Shown here piece after piece: positions 34,845-42,614 of a DNA stretch of 64,000 nucleotides; positions within the stretch are counted from its first letter, which is position 1; every line of letters starts with the position of its first letter. The position numbers were made by a program, and so were the translations under genes. Below the pieces are notes generated by a model, which was given only the letters and a program-made list of their open reading frames with translations, was not told where the DNA came from and did no database searches. Where the stretch lies: the NCBI GenBank assembly GCA_018823745.1, contig JAHJHR010000016.1, forward strand, positions 186,001 to 250,000. Reading direction: 5' to 3'. This stretch comes from Alphaproteobacteria bacterium. GTDB taxonomy: Bacteria; Pseudomonadota; Alphaproteobacteria; Oceanibaculales; Oceanibaculaceae.

Positions 34845-35453
34845 TTACATTTCGTGCGGTTCGGTATGCCCGGTATCCTTGGACGGGTCATAGCCATCCG
34901 AAAGGTCAGGCTCCACCACCGGCTCGGCCGGGCGGCGGGACCGCGCCGCGATCAGCGCCGCATTCATGTCCTTCATGCTGGTCAGGCCCAGCTGGACCGG
35001 ATGCTGCGGTCGGATATTGGTCGAATTCCAATGCGACTTGTCCCGCACCGACTGGATGGTCGGCTTGGTCGTGCCCAGCAGCTTGCCGATCTGCGCATCC
35101 GACAGTTCCGGATGGTTGCGCACCAGATAGGCAATCGCGTCGGGCTTGTCCTGGCGCTTGGAGATCGGGGTGTATTTCGGCCCCTTGCGCTTCTGCACCG
35201 GCACTTCGACGGCGCGCAACGCAGCGCGCAGACGCAGCGATTCATCCTTGGCGCAGCGCTCGATCTCCGCCCAGGTCAATTGCCCATTGGCCACCGGGTC
35301 GAGGCCCTGCATGCCGGTCGCAACCTCGCCATCGGCAATGGCCTGCACTTCCAGGGCATGCAGCCCGCAGAAATCGGCAATCTGCTCAAAGCTAAGCGCC
35401 GTGTTCTCGACCAGCCATACGGCGGTCGCCTTCGGCATCAGTAAGTCAGCCAT
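34845..35453 (-). CDS. trcR: Cell-cycle regulator TrcR (DUF1013)
   Basis: This 202-residue protein is a DUF1013/TrcR family member, an alphaproteobacterial putative DNA-binding regulator implicated in cell-cycle control. The middle has a helix-turn-helix-like segment, HPELSDAQIGKLLGTTKPTIQSVRDKSHW, and the N-terminus MADLLMPKATAVWLVENTALSFEQIADFCGLH. The start at 35453 is chosen because AGGAGG lies 4-5 bases upstream; the ATG just before is too close to that site. The tail is acidic and probably disordered. Confidence 0.87.
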   Translation of the reverse strand: MADLLMPKATAVWLVENTALSFEQIADFCGLHALEVQAIADGEVATGMQGLDPVANGQLTWAEIERCAKDESLRLRAALRAVEVPVQKRKGPKYTPISKRQDKPDAIAYLVRNHPELSDAQIGKLLGTTKPTIQSVRDKSHWNSTNIRPQHPVQLGLTSMKDMNAALIAARSRRPAEPVVEPDLSDGYDPSKDTGHTEPHEM

Positions 35454-35559
35454 CATTCCTCCTGGACGGCGGAACATCCATTTCCCGCCGAACATCATAG
35501 TAAATTGGTGCAGTTGGGGCGCAATCAACCGAGAGGCGGACCGTCACCCTCCCGCTGGC

Positions 35560-36585
35560 TCATGTCTCTAACATGATTTTGCCAATATGGGTGCTTGATT
35601 CCATAAGGGCATGGGCGGCCGACGCCTGATCCAGCGGGAACACGGTATGGATCAGCGGCTGCACCTCGCGGCTGGCCAGCAGCGGCCAGACCTTGTGATA
35701 GAGGTCGCGGCCGATGATCGCCTTCTGCATCACGCTGCGCGGCCGCAGGGTGGAGGCCGTCACCGTCAGGCGCTTCATCATCAGGGTCGGGATGAACAGC
35801 TCCGCCTTGGCGCCCTCCAGCACCGCGATGATGACCAGCCGCCCCTCGGTGCGCAGCGCATCGAGATTCTTTTCCAGATACGGCCCGCCGACCATGTCGA
35901 GAATGACATCGGCCCCGCCGCAGGTGTTCTTCAGGATCTGGGCGAAATCCTCGGTCTTGTAATTGATGCCGCGCTCGGCGCCGAGATCCTCGCAGACCTT
36001 GCATTTCTCGGCACTGCCCGCGGTGGCGAAGACCCGCGCGCCGAACTGCTTGGCCAGCTGGATCGCCGTGGTGCCGATGCCGCTGGAACCGCCATGCACC
36101 AGCAGCACCTCGCCCGGCTTCAGCCGGCCGCGGTCGAAGACATTGGTCCAGACGGTGAAGAAGGTCTCCGGCAGGCCCGCCGCCTCGACCATGGAATAGC
36201 CCTCGGGTACCGGCAGGCATTGCAGGATGGGGGCAACGCAATATTCGGCATAGCCGCCACCGGCGACCAGCGCGCAGACCGCATCGCCGATCTTCCAGTT
36301 CAGCGGTCCGGGGTAAAGATCTTCCAGCTCCATGGCCGGATCGGTCTCGCCAATGGCGACGATGGTGCCGGCAATTTCCAGCCCCGGCAGGTCCGTCGTA
36401 CCGGGCGGCGGATTATAGCTACCCTTGCGCTGCTGCACGTCCGGGCGGTTCACGCCGGCGGCCGCAACCTTGATCAGCACCTCGCCGGGGCCGGGCTGCG
36501 GCACGGGACGGGTCGTCGGGCGCAGCACCTCGGGACCGCCCGGCTGGGTGATCTCGATTGCGCGCATGCTCTCTGGCAACGCCAT
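35560..36585 (-). CDS. NAD(P)H-quinone oxidoreductase (PIG3-like)
   Basis: This 341-residue medium-chain reductase resembles the PIG3/TP53I3 quinone oxidoreductases. It has the N-terminal AAGVNRPDVQQRKGSYNPPP, a PGLEIAG motif, and the NADPH-binding LVHGGSSGIGTTAIQLAKQFGA. No structural zinc cysteines of the ADH type are seen. It reduces quinones, or related carbonyls, with NADPH; substrate is unproven. The ATG at 36585 has GGGGAGGAG eight bases upstream. It is divergent from the DUF1192 gene. Confidence 0.88.
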   Translation of the reverse strand: MALPESMRAIEITQPGGPEVLRPTTRPVPQPGPGEVLIKVAAAGVNRPDVQQRKGSYNPPPGTTDLPGLEIAGTIVAIGETDPAMELEDLYPGPLNWKIGDAVCALVAGGGYAEYCVAPILQCLPVPEGYSMVEAAGLPETFFTVWTNVFDRGRLKPGEVLLVHGGSSGIGTTAIQLAKQFGARVFATAGSAEKCKVCEDLGAERGINYKTEDFAQILKNTCGGADVILDMVGGPYLEKNLDALRTEGRLVIIAVLEGAKAELFIPTLMMKRLTVTASTLRPRSVMQKAIIGRDLYHKVWPLLASREVQPLIHTVFPLDQASAAHALMESSTHIGKIMLET

Positions 36586-36675
36586 TTCTCTGCTCCTCCC
36601 CATTTCGGATTTCCTTAGTCCTCTATTATGCTCCACACCGTCTTGCAAGCACCGAAGCCCCGGAGAGCGCACGCC

Positions 36676-36858
36676 ATGGACACCGACGAGCTGCTGCCCA
36701 GAACGCCAAAGCCCCAGAAACGCCCGCTGGACCCGATGTCGGTCGACGAGTTGCAGGCCTATATTCTGGAGCTGGAGGGCGAGATCGCCCGCGTCCGCCA
36801 GGAGATCGAGAAAAAGACCAGCCATCGCGGCGCCGTCGAATCGCTGTTCCGGCGCTGA
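36676..36858 (+). CDS. DUF1192 small protein
   Basis: This 60-residue protein has the DUF1192 pattern: a proline-rich basic N-terminus, DPMSVDELQAYILELEGEI, then a coiled-coil helix ending in SHRGAVESLFRR. The family is short, cytoplasmic and of unknown function in alphaproteobacteria. The Met at 36676 is preferred because the family begins there; the longer open frame adds 16 residues. It lies 33 bases upstream of bdhA and may be co-transcribed with it. Confidence 0.83.
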   Translation: MDTDELLPRTPKPQKRPLDPMSVDELQAYILELEGEIARVRQEIEKKTSHRGAVESLFRR

Positions 36859-36891
36859 TCACCCCTTCTCTCTTTAACCAGGAGTTCCCTC

Positions 36892-37683
36892 GTGACCATT
36901 TCGCTTAAAGGCAAGCGCGCCCTCGTCACCGGATCGACCAGCGGCATCGGCCTCGGCATCGCCCGTGCCCTGGCTGGGGCCGGCGCCGACATCATGCTGA
37001 ACGGATTTGGCGACAGCGCCGAGATCGAGAAGATCAGGGCCGGCATCGCCGGTGAATTCGGCGTGAAGACCGCCTATGACCCGGCCGACATGACGAAGCC
37101 GGCCGAGATTGAAGGCCTGGTTGCTTCGTGCATCGCCCAGCTGGGTGGCGTCGATATCGTCGTGAACAATGCCGGTATCCAGCACACCGCCCCGGTGGAC
37201 GCGTTTCCGGTCGAGCGTTGGGACGCGATCATCTCCATCAACCTGTCTTCCAGCTTCCACAGCATTCGCGCCGCCCTGCCGGCCATGCGCCAGGCTGGAT
37301 GGGGCCGCATCATCAACATCGCCTCGGCCCATGGGCTGGTCGCCTCGGCCAATAAATCGGCCTATGTCGCGGCCAAGCACGGCCTTGTCGGCCTGACCAA
37401 ATCAGTGGCGCTGGAAACCGCGAATGACGGCATCACCTGCAATGCGATCTGTCCCGGCTGGGTGCTGACGCCGCTGGTGCAGAAGCAGATCGATGCCCGC
37501 GCCGCCGCTCAGGGCATCAGCGTGAAGGAGGCCGAACTTGATCTGCTGGGCGAAAAGCAGCCGGCCAAGCGCTTCACCACGCCGGCGCAGCTGGGGGAGC
37601 TGGCGCTGTTCCTGTGTTCCGACGCGGCCTCGACCATGACCGGCTCCGCCTATTCCATGGATGGCGGCTGGACGGCGCAATAA
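36892..37683 (+). CDS. bdhA: 3-hydroxybutyrate dehydrogenase
   Basis: This 263-residue SDR oxidises D-3-hydroxybutyrate to acetoacetate with NAD, the last step of PHB mobilisation. It has TGSTSGIG (13-20), the NNAG motif at 92-95, and the catalytic S145, Y158, K162 (AYVAAKHGLVGLTK). The IQHTAPVDAFP loop and the LGEKQPAKRF tail segment are typical of bacterial BdhA. The ATG has an AGGAG site (CCAGGAGTTCCCTCGTG). With AacS at 13.4 kb it makes a ketone-body route. Confidence 0.94.
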   Translation: MTISLKGKRALVTGSTSGIGLGIARALAGAGADIMLNGFGDSAEIEKIRAGIAGEFGVKTAYDPADMTKPAEIEGLVASCIAQLGGVDIVVNNAGIQHTAPVDAFPVERWDAIISINLSSSFHSIRAALPAMRQAGWGRIINIASAHGLVASANKSAYVAAKHGLVGLTKSVALETANDGITCNAICPGWVLTPLVQKQIDARAAAQGISVKEAELDLLGEKQPAKRFTTPAQLGELALFLCSDAASTMTGSAYSMDGGWTAQ

Positions 37684-37825
37684 CGATATCAGCGGGTTCT
37701 GTTTCAGGGCGCGCACAAAATCAGCGCGCCAAATAATAGCGGCTCTTAACAATAAACCTGCATCACAGGGCAAATTGTCCGGCAATCAAGGCAGGTCGTT
37801 TTATCTATATTCGCGGTAACTACTT

Positions 37826-37854
37826 GTTAACAGGTTTCGCTTATATTAGATTTA
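37826..37854 (+). promoter_or_regulatory. Candidate promoter of a small RNA
   Basis: TTGTTA (37826-37831) and TAGATT (37849-37854) are separated by 17 bases, a good sigma-70 arrangement. Transcription would start near 37861 and reach the terminator at 37933-37958. Confidence 0.5.
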
Positions 37855-37860
37855 CACTGC

Positions 37861-37958
37861 GCTCTTGATGATCAGGGACGCCCGCGATTCATTGGGACGC
37901 ACGGTGATGTGAAGCCTCCCTTTTACCTCTAAGCGCCGCCTTGTGCGGCGCTTTTTTT
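37861..37958 (+). ncRNA. Putative trans-acting sRNA (MmgR/suhB-like candidate)
   Basis: A free-standing unit of about 98 nt runs from a predicted start near 37861 to a strong terminator. It contains an unpaired CU-rich stretch GCCTCCCTTTTACCTCT, a good anti-Shine-Dalgarno seed, followed by the GCGCCGC/GCGGCGC hairpin and seven T. Such a layout is typical of Hfq-dependent sRNAs. The alphaproteobacterial suhB/MmgR family has a CU-rich stretch before its terminator and affects PHB storage in Sinorhizobium; the assignment is from memory of the family, not a search. It lies after bdhA on the same strand. Confidence 0.5.
37933..37958 (+). terminator. Strong rho-independent terminator
   Basis: GCGCCGC (37933-37939), a CTTGT loop, GCGGCGC (37945-37951) and seven T (37952-37958). 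The nearest upstream gene stop is 250 bases away, which supports an independent short transcript. Confidence 0.88.
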
Positions 37959-38084
37959 GTTTGCACACATATGAAAATAATGCGACGAGAATGAGACATC
38001 CGAACCTAAAAGCTTGAAACAAAAGGATTTTTATGGTTATATTTTGTTCGCCTTGACGGGGATAGTACGACATGACTACCCTCC

Positions 38085-38195
38085 CTCTCGCTTGTACTCG
38101 GCAAGTTGAACAGGGCAGACAATTCGAGAGCGGTACACCGCTCCGATGGTAAAGTTGATAAGGGCCGCTCCTCGCAGGGTGGCCCTTTTCCTTTT
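38085..38195 (+). promoter_or_regulatory. Attenuator-like leader upstream of metY
   Basis: CTCTCG (38085-38090) can pair with CGAGAG (38125-38130) around an inner CTTG/CAAG hairpin, while GAGCGG (38128-38133) can instead pair with CCGCTC (38138-38143). The pairings share GAG and exclude each other. A terminator follows at 38162-38195, 55 bases before the metY start. This is the layout of a riboswitch or attenuator. I could not match it by eye to SAM-I or SAM-II. It could also be an independent sRNA. Confidence 0.45.
38162..38195 (+). terminator. Rho-independent terminator in the metY leader
   Basis: GGGCCGC (38162-38168) pairs with GTGGCCC (38179-38185, one G-U pair), followed by TTTTCCTTTT. 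It lies upstream of metY on the coding strand, so it either ends a short RNA or conditions metY transcription. Confidence 0.75.
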
Positions 38196-38250
38196 CGGCC
38201 AAACCGCCCTTGTGTAGAGTTCCGCCAGCTTTCCCAATCAGGGTGGAACC

Positions 38251-39558
38251 ATGGCTCCCCAAGCCCCCACGGCCAACGCCTTCCGCTTCGACACGCTGTC
38301 GCTGCATGCCGGCCAGCGCCCGGATGCCACGACCGGCGCACGCGCCGTGCCGATCTACCAGACCACCTCCTTCGTGTTCAAAGACGTCGACCACGCTGCC
38401 GCTTTGTTCAATCTGGAGCGCGCCGGCCACATCTATTCCCGCATATCCAACCCCACCGTCGCGGTACTGGAGGAGCGGCTGGCGGCGCTGGAGGGCGGCG
38501 TCGGCGCCATCGCCACAGCCAGCGGCCAGGCGGCGCTGCATCTGGCCATCGTCACCCTGATGGATGCCGGCGGGCATATCGTTGCCTCCAACCGGCTCTA
38601 TGGCGGCAGCCACAATCTTCTGACTCATACACTGCCGCGCTTCGGTATCACCACCAGCTTCGTCGATCCGCGCGATCTGGACGGCTTCCGTGCCGCAATC
38701 CGCCCGGAAACCCGACTGGTCTTCTGCGAGACTATCGGCAATCCCGGCCTTGAGGTCGCGAACCTGCCGGAAATCTCGAAAATCGCGCATGATGCCGGCA
38801 TTCCGCTGATGGTCGATTCAACCTTCGCCACGCCCTATCTGTGCCGGCCCATCGAGCATGGCGCGGATATCGTCATGCATTCGGCGACCAAATGGCTGGG
38901 CGGGCATGGCGTGGCGATCGGCGGCATGCTGGTCGATGGCGGCACTTTCGACTGGGAGAAATCCGGCAAGTTCCCGACGCTGACCGAACCCTATGCCGGC
39001 TATCACGGGCTGGATTTCGCCGAGGAATACGGGCCGCAGGCCTTCGTCATGCGCGCCCGCGCCGAGGGGCTGCGCGATTTCGGCGCCTGCATAAGCCCGC
39101 ACAACGCCTTCCTGCTGCTGCAGGGCGTCGAGACGCTGCATCTGCGCATGGCCCGCCATGTCGAAAATGCCCGCATGGTCGCGCAGTTCCTCGAAGCCCA
39201 CCCCGCGGTCGCCTGGGTGAATTATCCCGAACTCGACAGCCATGCCGACAAGGCGCTGGCGGCCAAACTGCTGCCCAAAGGTGCGGGGTCCATCGTCACC
39301 TTCGGCGTGAAGGGCGGGCGCGAAGCCGGCCGGCGCTTCATCGAGAAGCTGGCCGTGTTCTCGCATCTTGCCAATGTCGGCGATGCCAAATCGCTGGTCA
39401 TCCACCCCGCTTCGACCACGCATCAGCAGATGGATGCCGAGGCGCTGAAGGCCGGCGGCATCGGCGAGGAGCTGATCCGCCTGTCGGTCGGGCTGGAGGA
39501 CAAGGACGATCTTCTGGCCGACCTCGACCAGGGCCTGAAGGCCTCCCAGAAAAGCTGA
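38251..39558 (+). CDS. metY: O-acetylhomoserine aminocarboxypropyltransferase
   Basis: This 435-residue PLP enzyme of the Cys/Met metabolism family makes homocysteine directly from O-acetylhomoserine and sulfide. Markers are the N-terminal FDTLSLHAGQRPDATTGARAVPIYQTTSF, the PLP lysine K214 in HSATKWLGGHG, and the long insertion typical of MetY (DWEKSGKFPTLTEPYAGYHGL) that separates it from cystathionine synthases. Length fits the family. It is preceded by an attenuator-like leader, consistent with sulfur or methionine control. Confidence 0.93.
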   Translation: MAPQAPTANAFRFDTLSLHAGQRPDATTGARAVPIYQTTSFVFKDVDHAAALFNLERAGHIYSRISNPTVAVLEERLAALEGGVGAIATASGQAALHLAIVTLMDAGGHIVASNRLYGGSHNLLTHTLPRFGITTSFVDPRDLDGFRAAIRPETRLVFCETIGNPGLEVANLPEISKIAHDAGIPLMVDSTFATPYLCRPIEHGADIVMHSATKWLGGHGVAIGGMLVDGGTFDWEKSGKFPTLTEPYAGYHGLDFAEEYGPQAFVMRARAEGLRDFGACISPHNAFLLLQGVETLHLRMARHVENARMVAQFLEAHPAVAWVNYPELDSHADKALAAKLLPKGAGSIVTFGVKGGREAGRRFIEKLAVFSHLANVGDAKSLVIHPASTTHQQMDAEALKAGGIGEELIRLSVGLEDKDDLLADLDQGLKASQKS

Positions 39559-39577
39559 GGGGCAGAAGAGCTAGAGC

Positions 39578-40402
39578 ATGGAACTGATTGTAGACGACAA
39601 GCGCGTCTTCGCCTCCACCGGCGGCCGCGCCTTCGATCCCGCCCGCCCGGCCGTGATCTTCCTGCACGGTGCCGGCATGGACCGCAGTGTCTGGTCCGGC
39701 CAGCTGCGTTATTTCGCCAGCCATGGCTGGTCGGTGCTGGCCGTCGATTTGCCGGGCCATGGAAATTCTGAAGGTCCGGCACAAGGCCCGTCACTGCCCG
39801 ACATCGCCGCCATGGCTGATTGGGTGGCCCGGCTGATCGACGCGGCGGGCCTGTCCCGCGCAGCGCTGGTTGGCCATTCGATGGGCGCGCTGGTGGCGCT
39901 GGCGGCAACGGCGCGACATCCCGACCGGGTCTCGGCGCTGGCTCTTCTTGGAGCGGCCGCTGCCATGCCGGTGCATCCCGATCTGCTGAACGCCGCCGCC
40001 ACCGGCAACCACGCCGCCATCGACAGCATGGTGAACTGGGGCGTCGGCCGGCCGGCCCATATCGGCGGGCATATTGCCCCCGGCCTGTGGGTGGCGGGTG
40101 CCAGCCTGCGGCTGCTGGAACGCATCGACTATGCCGTGCTGGCCAGCGACCTCGCCGCCTGCAACGCCTATGACGACGGGCCGGTCGATGCCGCGAAAGT
40201 GCTGTGCCCGGCGCTGGTGCTGATCGGCGAGGCCGACCGCATGACCCCGCCCAAGGCCGGCCGCGCGCTGGCTGCCGCCCTGCCTGATCCGCATCCGGTC
40301 GTGCTGCCCGGCACTGGCCACATGATGATGGTCGAGCAGCCGGATCTGGTTCTGGATGCGCTGCGCGATTTCCTGTCCGCCACCAAGGAAAAGGCTGCAT
40401 GA
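39578..40402 (+). CDS. Alpha/beta hydrolase
   Basis: This 274-residue alpha/beta-fold hydrolase has an oxyanion loop LHGAGMDRSVW, nucleophile S101 in VGHSMGALVAL, an acidic residue in LIGEADRMTPP and the catalytic His in GTGHMMMVEQP. It resembles cytoplasmic esterases and ring-cleavage C-C hydrolases; substrate is unknown. It overlaps the next gene by four bases (ATGA), so it is translationally coupled to the thioesterase, and it follows metY by 19 bases. Confidence 0.88.
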   Translation: MELIVDDKRVFASTGGRAFDPARPAVIFLHGAGMDRSVWSGQLRYFASHGWSVLAVDLPGHGNSEGPAQGPSLPDIAAMADWVARLIDAAGLSRAALVGHSMGALVALAATARHPDRVSALALLGAAAAMPVHPDLLNAAATGNHAAIDSMVNWGVGRPAHIGGHIAPGLWVAGASLRLLERIDYAVLASDLAACNAYDDGPVDAAKVLCPALVLIGEADRMTPPKAGRALAAALPDPHPVVLPGTGHMMMVEQPDLVLDALRDFLSATKEKAA

Positions 40403-40833
40403 GTGCGCCTGTCGAGACCCGCGACCGCTATCCCCACTTCCTCGCCATTCCGACGCGCTGGAAGGACAACGACATATACGGCCATGTGAACAATGTCGAA
40501 TATTACTCCTATTTCGACACGGTGATCTGCAGCTACCTGATCCAGTCAGGCGGGCTCGACATTCACAAGGGCGATGTGGTCGGCGTCGCGGTCGAAACCA
40601 AATGCACCTATCGCCGCTCGGTCGCCTTTCCCGACGTGATCGATGCCGGGCTGCGCGTCGGAAAGCTGGGCAACAGCTCAGTGCGCTACGAGATCGGCCT
40701 GTTCCGCCAGGGCGATGCGGAGATCGCCGCCGAAGGCTATTTCGTCCATGTCTTCGTCACCCGCGGCACCCAGAAACCCGTCCCGATCCCCGCCGGCATC
40801 CGCACCGCCCTGGAAAAGCTGGTGATGGCGTAG
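40399..40833 (+). CDS. Acyl-CoA thioesterase (hotdog fold)
   Basis: This 144-residue hotdog protein of the YbgC/4-hydroxybenzoyl-CoA thioesterase group hydrolyses acyl-CoA thioesters. The signature DNDIYGHVNNVEYYSYFDT contains the Asp/Asn-rich active-site turn and is followed by the long helix; the second strand set includes CTYRRSVAFPDVIDAGLRV and SSVRYEIGLF. It is coupled to the upstream hydrolase, suggesting a shared acyl-CoA or ester substrate. The native substrate is not known. Confidence 0.9.
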   Translation: MSAPVETRDRYPHFLAIPTRWKDNDIYGHVNNVEYYSYFDTVICSYLIQSGGLDIHKGDVVGVAVETKCTYRRSVAFPDVIDAGLRVGKLGNSSVRYEIGLFRQGDAEIAAEGYFVHVFVTRGTQKPVPIPAGIRTALEKLVMA

Positions 40834-40901
40834 GCGCCCACCTCATCCTGCGACCATAACCGCCATTGTGCTTTCCGGGGCTCAAGGACTATATCCCTGT
40901 C

Positions 40902-41093
40902 ATGAGCGATATCTTCTCCTACCTCATGGTCATCGCCATGCTGATTACGCTGGGGGTGCTGGGGACCGGCCTGTTCGCAATGGCGCGCGGCGGCGAGTTC
41001 AACAAGCGCAATGCCAACAAGATCATGCGGCTGCGCATCCTGGCCCAGGCCGTGGCGCTGGCACTGTTCGCCATCGCCATGTACCTGCGCTGA
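40902..41093 (+). CDS. Twin-transmembrane HIG1-type small protein
   Basis: This 63-residue protein has two membrane helices (about 5-25 and 42-60) joined by a basic loop, RGGEFNKRNANKIMRLR, which matches the HIG_1 N-terminal domain of hypoxia-induced small proteins that associate with respiratory complexes in mitochondria. The start at 40902 is chosen over an upstream ATG because MSDIF begins the usual N-terminus. It precedes the cobalamin adenosyltransferase by 14 bases and is likely co-transcribed. Confidence 0.85.
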   Translation: MSDIFSYLMVIAMLITLGVLGTGLFAMARGGEFNKRNANKIMRLRILAQAVALALFAIAMYLR

Positions 41094-41107
41094 GCGAGGC
41101 CAAGGCC

Positions 41108-41695
41108 ATGGTCAAACTGACACGCATCTACACGCGCGGCGGCGACACGGGCAAGACCAGCCTCGGTACCGGCACCCGGGTCGACAAGCACGATCTGCGC
41201 GTTGCCGCCTATGGCGCGGTGGACGAGGCGAACGCCGCCATCGGCCTGGTGCGGCTGCACACCGCAGCGCCGGAGATGGCGGCGGAAGACGCCATGCTGG
41301 GGCGCATCCAGAACGATCTCTTCGATCTCGGTGCCGATCTCTGCACGCCCGATGAGGGAAAAGACCTCGGCTATGAGCCGCTGCGCATCCTGCCGACCCA
41401 GGTCGAGCGGCTGGAGCGCGAGATCGACGCGATGAACGCCGACTTGCAGCCGCTGACATCCTTCATCCTGCCGGGTGGCACGCCGGCCGCAGCCCATCTG
41501 CATCTCGCCCGGACGCTGACACGGCGGGCCGAGCGGGAAATCACCCGGCTGGCAACGGCGGAGGCAATCACCGCCGCTGCGCTGCACTACATCAACCGCC
41601 TGTCTGATCACCTTTTCGTGCTGGGCCGGCGGCTGAACGGCAATGGCGCGCAGGATGTGCTGTGGGTGCCCGGCGCGACGCGCGACTCCGGCTGA
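41108..41695 (+). CDS. Cob(I)alamin adenosyltransferase, PduO type
   Basis: This 195-residue enzyme attaches adenosine from ATP to the corrinoid cobalt, making adenosylcobalamin. The N-terminal ATP loop TRIYTRGGDTGKTSLGTG and the downstream VAAYGAVDEANAAIG are diagnostic of the PduO/MMAB family, and the C-terminal RRAEREITRL plus INRLSDHLFVLGR segment supplies the conserved Arg and Asp of the active site. It is trimeric and cytosolic in relatives. The gene follows a small HIG1 gene. Confidence 0.94.
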   Translation: MVKLTRIYTRGGDTGKTSLGTGTRVDKHDLRVAAYGAVDEANAAIGLVRLHTAAPEMAAEDAMLGRIQNDLFDLGADLCTPDEGKDLGYEPLRILPTQVERLEREIDAMNADLQPLTSFILPGGTPAAAHLHLARTLTRRAEREITRLATAEAITAAALHYINRLSDHLFVLGRRLNGNGAQDVLWVPGATRDSG

Positions 41696-41767
41696 ACCGC
41701 GCCATTTGTCAGCCCTGCTGACCAATCTAGCTTATTGTGCAATGCCGAAACCGTGCTGTAGGGTCGC

Positions 41768-41803
41768 TTGACACAAAAAGCCGCCTCCCCTAACACAGGC
41801 GGC
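41768..41803 (+). promoter_or_regulatory. etfBA promoter overlapped by a dyad
   Basis: TTGACA (41768-41773) and TAACAC (41791-41796) are 17 bases apart, a near-consensus promoter 44 bases upstream of etfB. The inverted repeat GCCGCC (41780-41785) and GGCGGC (41798-41803) brackets the -10 box and could be an operator. Confidence 0.6.
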
Positions 41804-41839
41804 ACTGTCTGAGGAATTTCCTAGAGGAACCGCGTCACC

Positions 41840-42589
41840 ATGAAGGTTCTCGTCGCTGTGAAGCGTGTCGTCGATTACAACGTGAAGGTCCGCGTCAAGG
41901 CGGATGGGTCGGGCGTTGAGACGGCCAATGTGAAGATGTCCATGAACCCGTTCGACGAAATCGCCGTCGAAGAGGCGGTTCGCCTGAAAGAGGCCGGCAA
42001 GGCCGAGGAAATCGTCGCCGTGTCGCTGGGTGTCCAGCAGGCGCAGGAGACGATTCGCACCGCGCTGGCCATGGGCGCCGATCGCGGCATCCATGTGCTG
42101 AGCGATGACGAGCTGCAGCCGCTGGCCGTCGCCAAGCTGCTGAAAGCCGTCGTCGATAAGGAACAGCCGCAGCTGGTCATCCTGGGCAAGCAGGCCATTG
42201 ATGATGACTGCAACCAGACCGGCCAGATGCTGGCAGCCCTGCTGGGCTGGTCGCAGGGCACATTCGCTTCCAAAGTGGCGCCGGAAGGCGACACGATCAG
42301 CGTGACCCGCGAGATCGATGGCGGCCTGGAGACCATTGCGCTGAAGCTGCCGGCCATCGTCACCACCGATCTGCGCCTGAACGAGCCGCGCTACGCCTCG
42401 CTGCCGAACATCATGAAGGCGAAGAAGAAGCCGATCGACCAGATGACCCCGGCCGATCTGGGCGTCGATACGGCGCCCCGCCTGACCACGCTGAAGGTCA
42501 CCGAGCCGCCGAAGCGCGAGGCCGGCGTGAAGGTCGGCAGCGTCGCCGAGCTGGTCGACAAGCTGCGCAACGAAGCCAAGGTCATCTAG
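41840..42589 (+). CDS. etfB: Electron transfer flavoprotein beta subunit
   Basis: This 249-residue protein is the AMP-binding beta subunit of ETF, which carries electrons from acyl-CoA dehydrogenases to ETF-quinone oxidoreductase. It begins with [20 protein letters not shown] and has the loop [23 protein letters not shown] and a C-terminal RNEAKVI end that are typical. It pairs with etfA 25 bases downstream and has its own strong promoter. The linked hbd gene supports beta-oxidation. Confidence 0.95.
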   Translation: MKVLVAVKRVVDYNVKVRVKADGSGVETANVKMSMNPFDEIAVEEAVRLKEAGKAEEIVAVSLGVQQAQETIRTALAMGADRGIHVLSDDELQPLAVAKLLKAVVDKEQPQLVILGKQAIDDDCNQTGQMLAALLGWSQGTFASKVAPEGDTISVTREIDGGLETIALKLPAIVTTDLRLNEPRYASLPNIMKAKKKPIDQMTPADLGVDTAPRLTTLKVTEPPKREAGVKVGSVAELVDKLRNEAKVI

Positions 42590-42614
42590 GACCGTCAGGA
42601 CGCGAGGAACACCC

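Larger units (their letters stand above)
37684..38250. other. 567-base intergenic region with two terminators
   Basis: No protein gene is supported here. It holds a GGCGCGC/GCGCGCC hairpin soon after the bdhA stop, a promoter-like TTGTTA-17-TAGATT with a downstream terminator (putative sRNA), and a second structured stretch ending in a terminator just before metY. The base composition is AT-richer than the flanking genes. Confidence 0.75.

Noticed and set aside
38085-38195. SAM-II riboswitch before metY
   Set aside because: The characteristic SAM-II pseudoknot sequence blocks were not found by eye; kept only as an unassigned attenuator-like leader.
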